Shown here one piece after another: positions 45,755 to 54,742 of a DNA stretch of 64,000 nucleotides. Every line of letters begins with the position of its first letter. Within the stretch, counting starts at the first letter, position 1. The notes under the pieces are model-generated. The model saw nothing but the letters and a program-made list of their open reading frames with translations, made no database searches and was not told the DNA's origin. The stretch lies in NCBI GenBank assembly GCA_003963365.1, contig RXJG01000005.1, positions 446,811 through 510,810 on the forward strand, read 5' to 3'. This stretch comes from Sphingobacteriales bacterium. GTDB taxonomy: Bacteria > Bacteroidota > Bacteroidia > Chitinophagales > Chitinophagaceae. Both the position numbers and the translations under genes were made by a program.

Positions 45755-46657
45755 TTATTGTTGCGGGGATGTATAAGGAAAACCGGGTTCAAAATATTTC
45801 CATAACATAGCAGCAAGCTTTCTTGCCAGAGCCCATGCTTCATTATCATGCACCCACCGCTGGTCTTCATTATTTTTAGTAAAAATGCTCATGATAAAAG
45901 GATGGTGCGGCGCATTTACCAGTAACACTTCATTACGGGTTGCATCCACACAACCATTCTTACTAAACACTTCAATAGTTGGTGGTATTTGAGAAATAGC
46001 TTCATTTAAATCCCAGTAATTTCTTCCCAGGCATCGCATCATGCGGTCACAAGCTGCTTCATTGATGATTTCTTTTTTATAAATTTTTTCAAACAGCAAC
46101 GCCATTTCTTTGGGTGTTGATTGTCCCCATCCATATTGAGTACGGTTGTTTTCTCTGCCCGGCGTTCTGGAATTAACTCTTGTGCTGATAAAACCAAGAC
46201 TATCCAGTATTTCATTTATCCTGGTTCCTTTTCCTGCGAGGCTTTGTAACCACAAACTGGCTGTATTATCGCTGGTGGTAAGCATCAGCATCATTACTTT
46301 CTTCAGTAAAATTTTTTCATTACTCTTAAATGAGCCAAGAATATCTTCTCCCTCGTACAACAGGGAATCTTTGTAAATCAATTCCTGTTCATATTCCAAT
46401 TCCCTTTTGTTTATTTTATCCATAATGCCCAGCAGTATCGGTACTTTTACAATACTCGCCGTGGGGAATATTGTATCGGCATTATACATTGCTTCCTTAC
46501 CGGTTTTTATATCTTTTATATATACACCCACTGTGCCTTTAAAACCGCTGACCAGCAACTCAATTTTTTGCTGCAGTTTTTTATCTGTTTTTTGTGAATA
46601 CAAAACAGATGCGGCTGCCAGGCTAAGGCAGAAAAGAAATATTTTTTTCATCTCCAT
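45755..46657 (-). CDS. Class A beta-lactamase-like serine hydrolase
   Basis: A protein of 300 residues with a signal peptide (ending VLYSQ). The active-site serine motif is S68-I-V-K71 and SDN is at 129-131. The third motif is KNG (233-235) instead of KTG/KSG. The omega-loop segment GRENNRTQYGWGQSTP has a Glu near the expected place but not the usual ExxLN pattern. It may therefore be a beta-lactamase relative without strong resistance activity, such as a peptidase or esterase of cell-wall peptides. The alternative start is the ATG two codons later. Confidence 0.85.
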   Translation of the reverse strand: MEMKKIFLFCLSLAAASVLYSQKTDKKLQQKIELLVSGFKGTVGVYIKDIKTGKEAMYNADTIFPTASIVKVPILLGIMDKINKRELEYEQELIYKDSLLYEGEDILGSFKSNEKILLKKVMMLMLTTSDNTASLWLQSLAGKGTRINEILDSLGFISTRVNSRTPGRENNRTQYGWGQSTPKEMALLFEKIYKKEIINEAACDRMMRCLGRNYWDLNEAISQIPPTIEVFSKNGCVDATRNEVLLVNAPHHPFIMSIFTKNNEDQRWVHDNEAWALARKLAAMLWKYFEPGFPYTSPQQ

Positions 46658-46698
46658 AAATTAAATAGCTTTTACGCCCTTTCAAAATAACGATTATT

Positions 46699-47043
46699 AT
46701 GGATATAGAATTAATTAGAGAATACTGCCTGCAAAAAAACGGTACAACCGAGGAGTTGCCTTTTGGTCCGGATGTGGTGGTATTTAAAGTAAAAGGAAAG
46801 GCTTTTTTATTATTGCCTTTAGATACTGACGAAGTACGGTTTAATGTAAAATGTGATCCTGACTGGGCGGTGGAACTAAGGGAAGAATATAGTTGTGTAT
46901 TGCCGGGTTATCATATGAATAAAAAACACTGGAATACGATTGTGGCAGATGGAACACTTAACACCAAACAATTAAAACAGATGATTGATCATTCATACGA
47001 GTTAATTGTAAATTCGTTACCTAAAAAAGAAAAAACAAAGTAA
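46699..47043 (+). CDS. MmcQ/YjbR-family protein
   Basis: A 114-residue protein with the YjbR fold: GTTEELPFGPDVVVFKVKGK, then LPLDTDEVRFNVKCDP and KKHWNTIVADG. Family members are small CyaY-like DNA-binding-type proteins of uncertain role. It diverges from the beta-lactamase-like gene with a 41-bp gap and is followed by a GNAT gene after four bases. Confidence 0.88.
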   Translation: MDIELIREYCLQKNGTTEELPFGPDVVVFKVKGKAFLLLPLDTDEVRFNVKCDPDWAVELREEYSCVLPGYHMNKKHWNTIVADGTLNTKQLKQMIDHSYELIVNSLPKKEKTK

Positions 47044-47047
47044 AGCA

Positions 47048-47563
47048 ATGGCCATATCAAAAGCAACATTATCTGATATACCTGAATTAAATATGCTGGT
47101 TAACTCCGCTTACCGGGGTGATACCTCTAAAAAAGGCTGGACCACGGAAGCTGATTTGCTTGGGGGAATAAGAACAGATGATGAATCACTTACCGCTTTG
47201 CTGAACAAAGAAAATTCAGTAATGCTGGTACACAGGAACGACGAAGGACAAATTATTGGTTGTGTAAACCTTCAGCGCAATGGTGATAAGGTTTATTTGG
47301 GAATGCTTACGGTTAATCCCGAATTGCAGGGAAGTGGTGTTGGTAAAATATTATTGAAAGCCAGTGAAGATTACACAAAAGAAATTGGTTGCCATAAATT
47401 GTATATGACGGTTATCTCGGTAAGAAAAGAATTGATTGACTGGTATAAGCGGCATGGTTATAAAGAAACCGGAGAAAGAAAGCCCTTCCCGATGGATGAC
47501 CCTAAGTTTGGCATCCCCAAAACACAACTGGAGTTTATTGTACTGGAGAAAGAAGCAGGATAA
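47048..47563 (+). CDS. GNAT-family N-acetyltransferase
   Basis: A protein of 171 residues with the GNAT core: YLGMLTVNPELQGSGVGK holds the acetyl-CoA-binding Q/RxxGxG/A loop, and YKRHGYKETGERKPFPMDD is the C-terminal beta-bulge region. The substrate is unknown. It is in an operon-like pair with the YjbR-family gene and convergent with another GNAT gene one base away. Confidence 0.87.
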   Translation: MAISKATLSDIPELNMLVNSAYRGDTSKKGWTTEADLLGGIRTDDESLTALLNKENSVMLVHRNDEGQIIGCVNLQRNGDKVYLGMLTVNPELQGSGVGKILLKASEDYTKEIGCHKLYMTVISVRKELIDWYKRHGYKETGERKPFPMDDPKFGIPKTQLEFIVLEKEAG

Positions 47564-47564
47564 C

Positions 47565-48257
47565 TCAATAAAGCTTTTTAATTTTAAACACATCAATCTT
47601 TCTCCTGGCGGAAAAACCCAGGTATTCATACAACCGTATAGCCCTTACGTTGTCTTCAGCCACATGCAGGTAGGGAATTAATCCTGCTTCTACGTTTTTA
47701 TTGGTTACATGTGTTACTAATTGCTGTGCATATTTTCTCCCGGTATAACCAGGATGGGTAACTACGCCGCTCACTTCTGTAAACTCCGCTAAACAAATAC
47801 GTTCGCCGGCGGCAGCCACTAATTTTCCATCCTGCCAAATGCCATAGTATTCACCCATTTGCTTGGTGCCGGGACTGTAATAACCGGGTTGAACCATATT
47901 AATGAGTGCTTCCAGCTCACCGGCTGCAGCATCTTCTATTTTTTTAACCGGCTCCGTTATATTACTGCTGTCTATTTTTTGTTCGCATATCATCTGCAAA
48001 CAGTGAACCGTTGTTTCATGCACATAGTTGGGCGGTAATGCCGGCAACACATCAAACACATAACAGCTTTCACCTGTTTCTGCAAAAGGATCTATTGCAG
48101 TTAGTATGTTTGGATTGGATGAATGATACGCCAGCCATGGCGCCACATAACGCTGGTATTTTTTTACTTCAGCAGTGCCGATAGCAAATGACTGATGCTT
48201 TTCTGTTAAAGCATACCAGGCCGGGTTATCTAATTTGTAATAGTTTCTGGCTGACAC
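47565..48257 (-). CDS. GNAT-family N-acetyltransferase (FR47-like)
   Basis: A protein of 230 residues. The C-terminal half (about 105-225) is a GNAT domain with SGVVTHPGYTGRKYAQQL as the acetyl-CoA loop and ENVRAIRLYEYLGF-like AEDNVRAIRLYEYLGF near the end. The N-terminal half is specific to the FR47-like group. The start is apparently GTG; no ATG is found before the conserved region. The substrate is unknown. Confidence 0.85.
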   Translation of the reverse strand: MSARNYYKLDNPAWYALTEKHQSFAIGTAEVKKYQRYVAPWLAYHSSNPNILTAIDPFAETGESCYVFDVLPALPPNYVHETTVHCLQMICEQKIDSSNITEPVKKIEDAAAGELEALINMVQPGYYSPGTKQMGEYYGIWQDGKLVAAAGERICLAEFTEVSGVVTHPGYTGRKYAQQLVTHVTNKNVEAGLIPYLHVAEDNVRAIRLYEYLGFSARRKIDVFKIKKLY

Positions 48258-48562
48258 AGGTTTGTAAAATTACAGCAATAAAACTTTTTTATTCAGGTAT
48301 TGGAAGGGAAGAAATTCTTCAAATACCGTTCTGTTCGGATGAGTACGTTTTTTATTTGTTTATAAATTATTCTTTTTTCAGCCGCTCAAAGCAATTGCTA
48401 CTTTTTCATTGTACTATTTAAGTATGATCATTTGTATTAATTTTCATTTGAGTTCAGCAATATTTTATACAAAACATTGCTTATATTTAAGAGTTGGCTG
48501 CAGTCAGTTAAAGATTCCTAATTATGTGGCTTAACTACTCTGACCAAAAATTCTAAATACTA
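48258..48562. other. AT-rich intergenic stretch without recognised gene
   Basis: These 305 bp lie between the divergent GNAT gene and the first gene of the cassette-like island. I see no convincing reading frame, RNA gene or terminator. A weak inverted similarity near 48490-48543 (AGAGT...ACTCT) may mark the left edge of the island. Confidence 0.4.
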
Positions 48563-48973
48563 ATGACTAAGACTAACCTACTGCTGTTTGTTTGCTTTGC
48601 CGCTATGCTGGCAAGTTGTACTATGACAACTACCAAAACCAAAGACCCTGTCTTTACTGATATGGGAAAGGTTCAAAATGAATTGGTCAGCATTGTAAAA
48701 GCAGAAAACATTAATCTCACAGGCAAAGAAATCACCACCAATAAAAAGACGACTTCTGAGCTGGAGATAGCTATTACTAATGGAGCCAATATCCCGATTG
48801 CCGACGGTGAAAGAAAAGCTTTGGGAAAATCAATTGCCACAAGCATCAAACATAACTTAAAAGACCCAAACGAATTTGATAAATACACAGTTCTTTTTGT
48901 AACCAAAGTTGAAAGCGGTTCTGTGACGAAACGCAACTGGGTAGGTAACGTTTTTGAGTCAACAGAATTATAG
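48563..48973 (+). CDS. Small hypothetical lipoprotein
   Basis: A 136-residue protein with a lipoprotein signal ending MLASCTMTT. The mature part is Thr- and Lys-rich, with a helical segment (GERKALGKSIATSIKHNLKD). I recognise no domain. It is the first of four small same-strand genes separated by short boundary sequences, which together look like gene cassettes. Confidence 0.65.
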   Translation: MTKTNLLLFVCFAAMLASCTMTTTKTKDPVFTDMGKVQNELVSIVKAENINLTGKEITTNKKTTSELEIAITNGANIPIADGERKALGKSIATSIKHNLKDPNEFDKYTVLFVTKVESGSVTKRNWVGNVFESTEL

Positions 48974-48999
48974 ACTGCGGCCAACAATAGTTTAAGCTA

Positions 49000-49449
49000 A
49001 TGGTTCTATTACCTATAGATATAGACGCATCACGAAACATTCAGTTCAGAGAAAATCCTGATTGTATTCCCATCTTAGAAGTGTATCCAGACTATTATAA
49101 AAAGGTTGGTTATAACAAGCCCTGGATTGGTTATTTCGCAACCAGTAATGGAGGGGAAATAATTGGAACTGGCGGTTATAAAGGAAAGCCAAAGGAGGGT
49201 AAAGTTGAAATAGCATATGGAACGTTTAAAAAGCACGAAGGCAAAGGGGTGGGAACTGAAATTTGCAGGCAACTGGTTTTGTTATCCTTGCAAACCTACG
49301 CCACTATAAGAATCACTGCAAGAACGTTGCAGGATGGTTATGCATCTATAAGAATACTTGAGAAAAATGGATTTGAATGTCTTGGTGTCGTATACGATGA
49401 GGAAGACGGAAATGTTTTAGAATGGGAACTAAAGCAGCACAACGCCTAA
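49000..49449 (+). CDS. GNAT-family acetyltransferase, cassette-like
   Basis: A 149-residue GNAT protein. GKVEIAYGTFKKHEGKGVGTEI contains the acetyl-CoA-binding loop (HEGKGVGTE), and YASIRILEKNGFECLG is the C-terminal signature. The sequence resembles the RimJ/RimL-like group. GNATs are among the most frequent integron-cassette proteins. Its stop codon lies within the GCCTAAC box that opens the following inverted repeat. Confidence 0.83.
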   Translation: MVLLPIDIDASRNIQFRENPDCIPILEVYPDYYKKVGYNKPWIGYFATSNGGEIIGTGGYKGKPKEGKVEIAYGTFKKHEGKGVGTEICRQLVLLSLQTYATIRITARTLQDGYASIRILEKNGFECLGVVYDEEDGNVLEWELKQHNA

Positions 49450-49571
49450 CAGGGTGTTTATAAAATTGTGGCCGGACGTTAAGCATTCAACTTTAAATCA
49501 CTATTTTGTTTTTGTGGTTAATTGAAATTGAAGTTATTCAAATGCCACAAATTCATAACACCTTAACGTTG
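49440..49571 (+). repeat. attC-like inverted-repeat element after the GNAT gene
   Basis: The left arm (49440-49472) and right arm (49544-49571) are inverted repeats: CAACG, GGTGTT and a 13-of-15 match ending TTGTGGC pair across 71 nt. The left arm has several bases with no partner in the right arm, similar to the extrahelical bases of attC sites. GCCTAAC (49444-49450) fits the RYYYAAC box and GTTAAGC (49478-49484) fits GTTRRRY. The outer right box is not canonical, so I call it attC-like only. Confidence 0.55.
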
Positions 49572-49595
49572 TTCGTCACCCAACAAAACTCTCTG

Positions 49596-50078
49596 ATGAA
49601 AGCAATCTATATAGTTTCTGTTTTAGTTCTATTCCTAAACTACCCATCAAGCGGTCAGGACGAACCTGCTTATATGAATAAATCCTGGAAAGATCTGACG
49701 ACTCAAATACAAAGGCGGAATGATGTTGCAACTGTACTTCTTATTCGGCTGAAAGAAACCAACAAATTAGATAGCGCCATATTGCAACGGACGAAAGGTA
49801 TGGTACAAGAATTTACAATTTACTTACGTGAGAAGATCACCAGGTTTGATAGCAGCACAGTCAGGCACGTTTTTGAAATGAATCAAGCCGTGAGTTCTAA
49901 TATGGGCGGGTCTTTGATTTTATTGGAAAATCAGCCAGGCATCAGACAAATCAATGGGATTATGTCTCTATTACAGCACTTAGAAGGAGCTGAAAAACGA
50001 TTATACACCATCATCCAGCAATACAATGCATTGGCCTCGGAGCACAGAAGGTTAGATTTGGCATTCAGCAAGAAATGA
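49596..50078 (+). CDS. LemA-like secreted protein, degenerate
   Basis: A protein of 161 residues with a signal peptide (MKAIYIVSVLVLFLNYPSSG). The mature part is helical and shows LemA-like spacing: SWKDLTTQIQRRNDV, LILLENQPGIRQINGI and LEGAEKRLYTIIQQYNALA. LemA proteins are membrane-anchored helical bundles of unclear role. Similarity is partial. I chose the ATG at 49596, since an earlier TTG at 49506 would place the repeat's right arm inside the coding region. Confidence 0.55.
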   Translation: MKAIYIVSVLVLFLNYPSSGQDEPAYMNKSWKDLTTQIQRRNDVATVLLIRLKETNKLDSAILQRTKGMVQEFTIYLREKITRFDSSTVRHVFEMNQAVSSNMGGSLILLENQPGIRQINGIMSLLQHLEGAEKRLYTIIQQYNALASEHRRLDLAFSKK

Positions 50079-50101
50079 TACCATCAGCTACCTATAAGGC
50101 G

Positions 50102-50150
50102 AACGCACAACAGGGTGTTTGTAAAATGGCTGCCACTTTACCAACTCCTT
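50102..50150 (+). repeat. Second copy of the boundary repeat, forming a compact hairpin
   Basis: The first 33 bases (50102-50134) match 49441-49473 at 27 of 33 positions. The segment 50112-50129 pairs with 50133-50150 at 15 of 18 positions around a 3-nt CTG loop. It follows the LemA-like gene at about the same distance as the first copy follows the GNAT gene. Confidence 0.55.
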
Positions 50151-50189
50151 CAACGTAATGGTAATACTAAACACACTTTTTTCAAGTAA

Positions 50190-50618
50190 ATGAAAAAAAC
50201 TGGTTTCATACTCCTTCAAATTTCTGCGGTTCTTATTTTAGTTGGCGGAATCGGGGATCTTACGATGACATTCTTTTTAGACTCCATACCAGGTTCTCAT
50301 TTCCGCTATCTTAATTTAAAAAACGAACCGCCTTCATTGCAATTGAAAAACCTAGACTTTGCCCTTTTACGAACAATCGGAGCCTGTCTCGTTGCTATTG
50401 GTATCGGGGCCTTCACAATTATTCACAGCGGAGTCAGGCATAAAATTAATTATACCATCCCCGGTTTAATAACAATGGTTACATTAGCGGAAGGCATCAA
50501 CTTCTCTCAAATGTTGAAAGTCAACTCGCCCTATTCTCTGTTCCCCTTAATTTGTATTCTCATCATGTGGGCGGGGGCAATGCTCTGGTGGTTCGGTAAT
50601 AAGGCGAATAAAAATTGA
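50190..50618 (+). CDS. Hypothetical four-TM membrane protein, cassette-like
   Basis: A 142-residue protein with four hydrophobic segments (about 7-30, 57-78, 88-106, 114-134). It belongs to no family I recognise. It is the last of the four small same-strand genes and starts 39 bp after the second boundary hairpin. It is convergent with the histidine kinase gene. Confidence 0.65.
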   Translation: MKKTGFILLQISAVLILVGGIGDLTMTFFLDSIPGSHFRYLNLKNEPPSLQLKNLDFALLRTIGACLVAIGIGAFTIIHSGVRHKINYTIPGLITMVTLAEGINFSQMLKVNSPYSLFPLICILIMWAGAMLWWFGNKANKN

Positions 50619-50672
50619 TCTATGTTTCCCGGCTAACGGTTTAGGATGGAGACACAGCCCGGAGAAATTTTT

Positions 50673-52094
50673 CTAAACAGGGATGGATATAAATATTTTG
50701 CACCCATTACCCTCGCTGCTTTTTATTTCAACCTCGCCATTATAGGATTCAATTCTGTTGATCATATTCGTGATTCCAATGCCTGTTCTCTGGCTGCTCA
50801 CATCAAATCCCCTGCCGTCATCTTCCACCAAAATATTGATCCTGTTATCTTTTTCATTTATAGAAATGGTTACATTTTTTGCTTCGGCATATTTCAAAAT
50901 ATTATTCGTTTGCTCCTGGATGATCCTGTATATATTTAATTTAAGATCGTCTGGAAGGGATTCATTGGTGATAGAATAAGAAAAGGCTGCTTTTATTTTT
51001 GTGTTTTTGCTAAAATCCTTCACGAGCCTTTTAACCAGCTCTTTCAAATCAATATTTTTAATGGGTGTTACCATCTTCTTGCATAATGAGCGTATTTCTT
51101 CAATGGCGGTATCTACCAACTCCAAAGGGTATTCAATCAGTTTTTTCAATTTTGAACTTTTATTTCCTGCCATACCCAGGTATAGCTTTGTAGCTAATAA
51201 TAGCTGGTTTATATTATCATGCATTTCCTGCCCCAGCCGGTTTCTTTCGGTTTCCTGGGCAATTATTACAGCTTTTACAATTTCCCTTTGCTTATTTATT
51301 TGTTCATTCATCAGCTGCTCCTGTAATTTTATCTTGTCTGATATATCTGATATCATTGCCAAAGCGCCTTTGTATTCTCCCTGTTTGCTAAAAATGGGAT
51401 TTGCAGACATATTTGTCCAGATAGCTTTTCCGCTTTTTGTAATCAATTGTTTATCTAAATTTTCGGTAATACCCATTCTTCTTCTTGCCATTGATGCTTC
51501 TGATGACGCCCGGCCTTCATCATCCATAAAATAGATATTCTCTTTACCCATCATTTCATCTATCGAATATTCCAATATGTCGCACATCTTCTGATTAACA
51601 AAAACCGTTTTATTGTTTTCATCAATCATCCATATGCCTTCTTGTGCCGTTTCAACAATTTGCCGGTATCTCTCACGGCTTTCTTCGAGTTCCAATTCCA
51701 TTTGTTTACTTACAGTTATATCCTGCATGTAAACGGACAATCCTTCCGGAGATGGATAAAGCGTAGCACGAAGCCATGCCCCTACAGGATGACAATAACC
51801 TTCTATCGTAAGGGTTTGCTGTTCTGCCATTGCGGTAAAAAAAGATGAGTAGAAACTGTGCTCTTTTTTCTCCGGAAATTCTTTCCATATATTTTTCCCC
51901 ACAATATCTTCAAGCCTCCGGTCGCAACATATTATCTCCGCCGCTTTGTTGTTTAAATAGATATAATTCCATTGGTTATCAAACGCTACAAATCCATCAG
52001 TAATCCGGTCAAATACATTTGTCAGCGCAAATTCTTTATATTTCAAATCTGTGTATTTATTATTTTCCTGCGAAAGATTGCTTAAATTGTTCAT
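50673..52094 (-). CDS. PAS-domain sensor histidine kinase (HisKA_3 / NarX type)
   Basis: A protein of 473 residues without membrane segments. Two PAS domains (about 22-130 and 140-255) precede a HisKA_3 dimerisation domain with phospho-acceptor His292 in GQEMHDNINQLL, and an HATPase domain with QEQTNNILKYAEA and EDDGRGFD. It is a cytoplasmic sensor that should phosphorylate a NarL-type regulator. No such regulator is adjacent; the orphan at 20757-21395 is a candidate partner. It diverges from an AraC-type gene. Confidence 0.9.
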   Translation of the reverse strand: MNNLSNLSQENNKYTDLKYKEFALTNVFDRITDGFVAFDNQWNYIYLNNKAAEIICCDRRLEDIVGKNIWKEFPEKKEHSFYSSFFTAMAEQQTLTIEGYCHPVGAWLRATLYPSPEGLSVYMQDITVSKQMELELEESRERYRQIVETAQEGIWMIDENNKTVFVNQKMCDILEYSIDEMMGKENIYFMDDEGRASSEASMARRRMGITENLDKQLITKSGKAIWTNMSANPIFSKQGEYKGALAMISDISDKIKLQEQLMNEQINKQREIVKAVIIAQETERNRLGQEMHDNINQLLLATKLYLGMAGNKSSKLKKLIEYPLELVDTAIEEIRSLCKKMVTPIKNIDLKELVKRLVKDFSKNTKIKAAFSYSITNESLPDDLKLNIYRIIQEQTNNILKYAEAKNVTISINEKDNRINILVEDDGRGFDVSSQRTGIGITNMINRIESYNGEVEIKSSEGNGCKIFISIPV

Positions 52095-52252
52095 GTTTGT
52101 CTGATTTTAAGTGGACACTGGTTTTTTACTTTTCTCTTCCGGTTGATTTATTGTATAATTTTTACATATGCAAAACTGATATGAATATCCCTCTCCCTTA
52201 CTGACAAAAGGCCTCTTCTACTGGACAAATCGGACATTTTAAAATTATTGGG

Positions 52253-53137
52253 GTGAAAAAGAAAACGCTTCCGGTTTATGATATTGCCGCCTTTCAGCAT
52301 TTTAATAATGACTCAGATTTTTATGCAAATGATTTAAGGTCGCATTTAAAACAAAATGAGCAAATAATACTATTGCCACACGGACATGATTTTTATATGA
52401 GTGTATTGTTTACAGCAGGTAGCGGTACACACGAAATTGAATTCTATAACTATCCTATAAAACCGGGCAGTGTTTTTTTGCTGGGCCCCGGCAAAGTGCA
52501 TGCCTGGGAATTATCGGATGATATTGACGGCTATATTTTTTTTCATACAAAAGAATTTTATGATTTGAATTTTACGTATGAAAAAGTAGCCGGTTATCCC
52601 TTCTTCAGCAGTTTGGGTAATACGCCATTGATTGTATTAAAAAAATCATCCTTTAAAAAAATTGAATCAATGTTCAGCGAAATAGTGAGAGAATATCGCC
52701 ATAATGAATTAATGAAATTTAAAAAAATATTCTCCATGGTAAATATTTTGTACATCGAACTATCCAGAGAATATTTGCCGCAAAAAATGAGAGCTGATCA
52801 AAACCTGCCCTACCTGGCCAGGGTGCAGCAATTAGAAGATTTAATAAATGAAAATTTTGTGAATATAAAATCTCCAGGGCAATATGCCCGGCTCATGTAT
52901 GTAAGTGAAAAGCACCTGAACCGGATGGTTAAGGTTAGCCTGAACAAAACTACTTCCGATCTTATAGCAGAGAGAATTATCCTGGAAGCAAAAAGAATGC
53001 TGGTGTTTTCCAAAAAAAATATCGCTGAAATTATAGCCGAGCTTGGTTATACAGACAGCGACTATTTCTTTCGCTTCTTTAAGAAGAAAACAACCCTTAC
53101 TCCAACTGCCTTTCTTGAAGAATTCAGAAGAGTTTAA
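52253..53137 (+). CDS. AraC-family transcriptional regulator
   Basis: A protein of 294 residues. The N-terminal half is a cupin-like ligand-binding domain (HGHDFYMSVLFTAGSGTHEIE, PGSVFLLGPGKVHAWE region). The C-terminal half has two helix-turn-helix motifs, ending SDYFFRFFKKKTTLTPTAF, the AraC signature. The start is GTG; upstream in-frame codons offer no ATG. The ligand is unknown. It may regulate the divergent histidine kinase or itself through the 158-bp intergenic region. Confidence 0.9.
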   Translation: MKKKTLPVYDIAAFQHFNNDSDFYANDLRSHLKQNEQIILLPHGHDFYMSVLFTAGSGTHEIEFYNYPIKPGSVFLLGPGKVHAWELSDDIDGYIFFHTKEFYDLNFTYEKVAGYPFFSSLGNTPLIVLKKSSFKKIESMFSEIVREYRHNELMKFKKIFSMVNILYIELSREYLPQKMRADQNLPYLARVQQLEDLINENFVNIKSPGQYARLMYVSEKHLNRMVKVSLNKTTSDLIAERIILEAKRMLVFSKKNIAEIIAELGYTDSDYFFRFFKKKTTLTPTAFLEEFRRV

Positions 53138-53168
53138 TAATTTTTAAGGGAATGTGACTACTGTTTCC

Positions 53169-54194
53169 TTACACCAACCCAAACTTAGCACTCAGCTCCA
53201 GCATCCTGTCAATCGGTTTCTTTGCTGCTAACCTAAGTGCTTCATCCATTAAAATTTCCGGTAGCTCATATTTCATACACAGGTAAATTTTTTCCAATGT
53301 GTTTAACTTCATATGCGGACAGTCATTGCAGGCACAGGCATTATTGGGCGGCGCCGGTATAAACGTTTTATGAGGAGATGATTTTTGCATCTGGTGAAGG
53401 ATACCCGTTTCCGTTGCCACTATAAACTCATTAGAGGGGTCTTCCTTCGTGTATTTTAATAATTGAGTGGTACTTCCAATAAAATCAGAAATGCGCAGCA
53501 ACGGCTCCTCACACTCGGGATGTGAGATCAGTTTAGCATTAGGATGTCTAACCCTTAGCTTAGTTATTTTTTCCAGGCTGAATATTTCATGCACCATACA
53601 GGCGCCATTCCATAACACCATGTTCCGCCCGGTTACTTTGTTGATATACGCTCCCAGGTTTTTATCCGGCGCAAAAATGATCTTTTGATCTTTTGGTAAA
53701 CTCTCCACAATCTTTTGAGCATTGGAGGATGTGCAGATGATATCACTTAACGCTTTAATACCTGCACTGCAGTTGATGTACGAAATCACTAAATGATCAG
53801 GATACTGCTCTTTAAACTTTTTAAACAATGGTGGTGGACAACTGTCGCTTAACGAACAACCAGCATGCAAATCGGGTATTACTACCTTCTTGCCCGGGTT
53901 TAATATCTTGGCTGTTTCCGCCATAAAATGTACACCGGCAAAAACAATCATATCCGCATCCGTCTTCTCTGCTTTTTGTGCCAGCCCCAAACTATCCCCG
54001 ATATAATCGGCTATATCCTGTATATCCGGCTCCTGGTAATAATGCGCCAGTACTATGGCATTCTTTTCTTTTTTCAACATTTCAATCTCATGAAATAAAT
54101 CCAGCGAAGGATTTATATCCACATCCAGAAAACCCTGTTCGTCCAACAGCCGGGCTTTTTTTTCAATTTCGGCGGCATTTATCGTAATGTTCAT
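53169..54194 (-). CDS. nadA: Quinolinate synthase NadA
   Basis: A protein of 341 residues of the NadA family. The [4Fe-4S] cluster ligands are the Cys in HAGCSLSD, in NGACMVHE and in CACNDCPHM, at the conserved spacing. [11 protein letters not shown] and [10 protein letters not shown] mark the substrate site. It condenses iminoaspartate with dihydroxyacetone phosphate to quinolinate, the first committed step of NAD synthesis. NadB and nadC are not adjacent. A gene-free 585-bp stretch lies upstream. Confidence 0.96.
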   Translation of the reverse strand: MNITINAAEIEKKARLLDEQGFLDVDINPSLDLFHEIEMLKKEKNAIVLAHYYQEPDIQDIADYIGDSLGLAQKAEKTDADMIVFAGVHFMAETAKILNPGKKVVIPDLHAGCSLSDSCPPPLFKKFKEQYPDHLVISYINCSAGIKALSDIICTSSNAQKIVESLPKDQKIIFAPDKNLGAYINKVTGRNMVLWNGACMVHEIFSLEKITKLRVRHPNAKLISHPECEEPLLRISDFIGSTTQLLKYTKEDPSNEFIVATETGILHQMQKSSPHKTFIPAPPNNACACNDCPHMKLNTLEKIYLCMKYELPEILMDEALRLAAKKPIDRMLELSAKFGLV

Positions 54195-54532
54195 AAGTGC
54201 TGTAATAATTATAGTATTTATTATTTATTTAAAAGAACCTATTACTATTACGGCTGTGAATTAGTGGAAAGATTCTTTTACTGTTTATTTGCAAAATTAG
54301 TTTGTTTGGGTTTATGCACTGCTGTACACAAATAATTCACATCGTGAAACATAACACCAGTAAATAAAAACCTGTTTTATTAACAGAGGTGCAGTAAAAA
54401 AGGGTGCGTAAAACAAAAGTTGAAATAATTTTAAAAACCGTGTTAACGAAGTTGGGATAAATAGTGTTTTATTCAGTTGTTTCAATACTCCCGGTTTAGT
54501 ATAAATAGTTATAGCCATCTTATCCCCCGAAA

Positions 54533-54552
54533 CCGGGTTTACAAAAACCCGG
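54533..54552. repeat. Perfect hairpin inside the gene-free region
   Basis: CCGGGTTT and AAACCCGG form an 8-bp stem with an ACAA loop, next to the first DnaA-box-like sequence. It has a short T-run on the plus side, so a terminator role is also possible. Confidence 0.5.
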
Positions 54553-54742
54553 CTTTTCCACAACAAATGGGTTGTTTCCACATTGGGCTGTTAATTTCGT
54601 AAAAACCGGTTTTTATAACAGCGGACAATATTTTTTAAAATTCTCTTTCTTCCACAAACTAAGCCGGTAAATGCATTGGCGCAAACGCAATACAGCAAAG
54701 CTTTTCCATACTTATCCACTGGTTTTTCCACAAATATTCACC

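Noticed and set aside
45755..46657. Acquired antibiotic-resistance gene
   Set aside because: There is no mobile element nearby, base composition is like the neighbours, and the KTG and omega-loop motifs are atypical, so a resistance role is not supported.
50646..50939. 97-codon plus-strand reading frame
   Set aside because: It is antisense to the ATPase domain of the histidine kinase.
51001..51534. 177-codon plus-strand reading frame
   Set aside because: It is antisense to the PAS and dimerisation parts of the histidine kinase, with hydrophobic composition caused by the opposite strand.
54312..54581. 89-codon minus-strand reading frame in the gene-free region
   Set aside because: Composition is irregular, no domain or promoter box is seen, and it would cover the DnaA-box-like cluster. 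I consider it chance.
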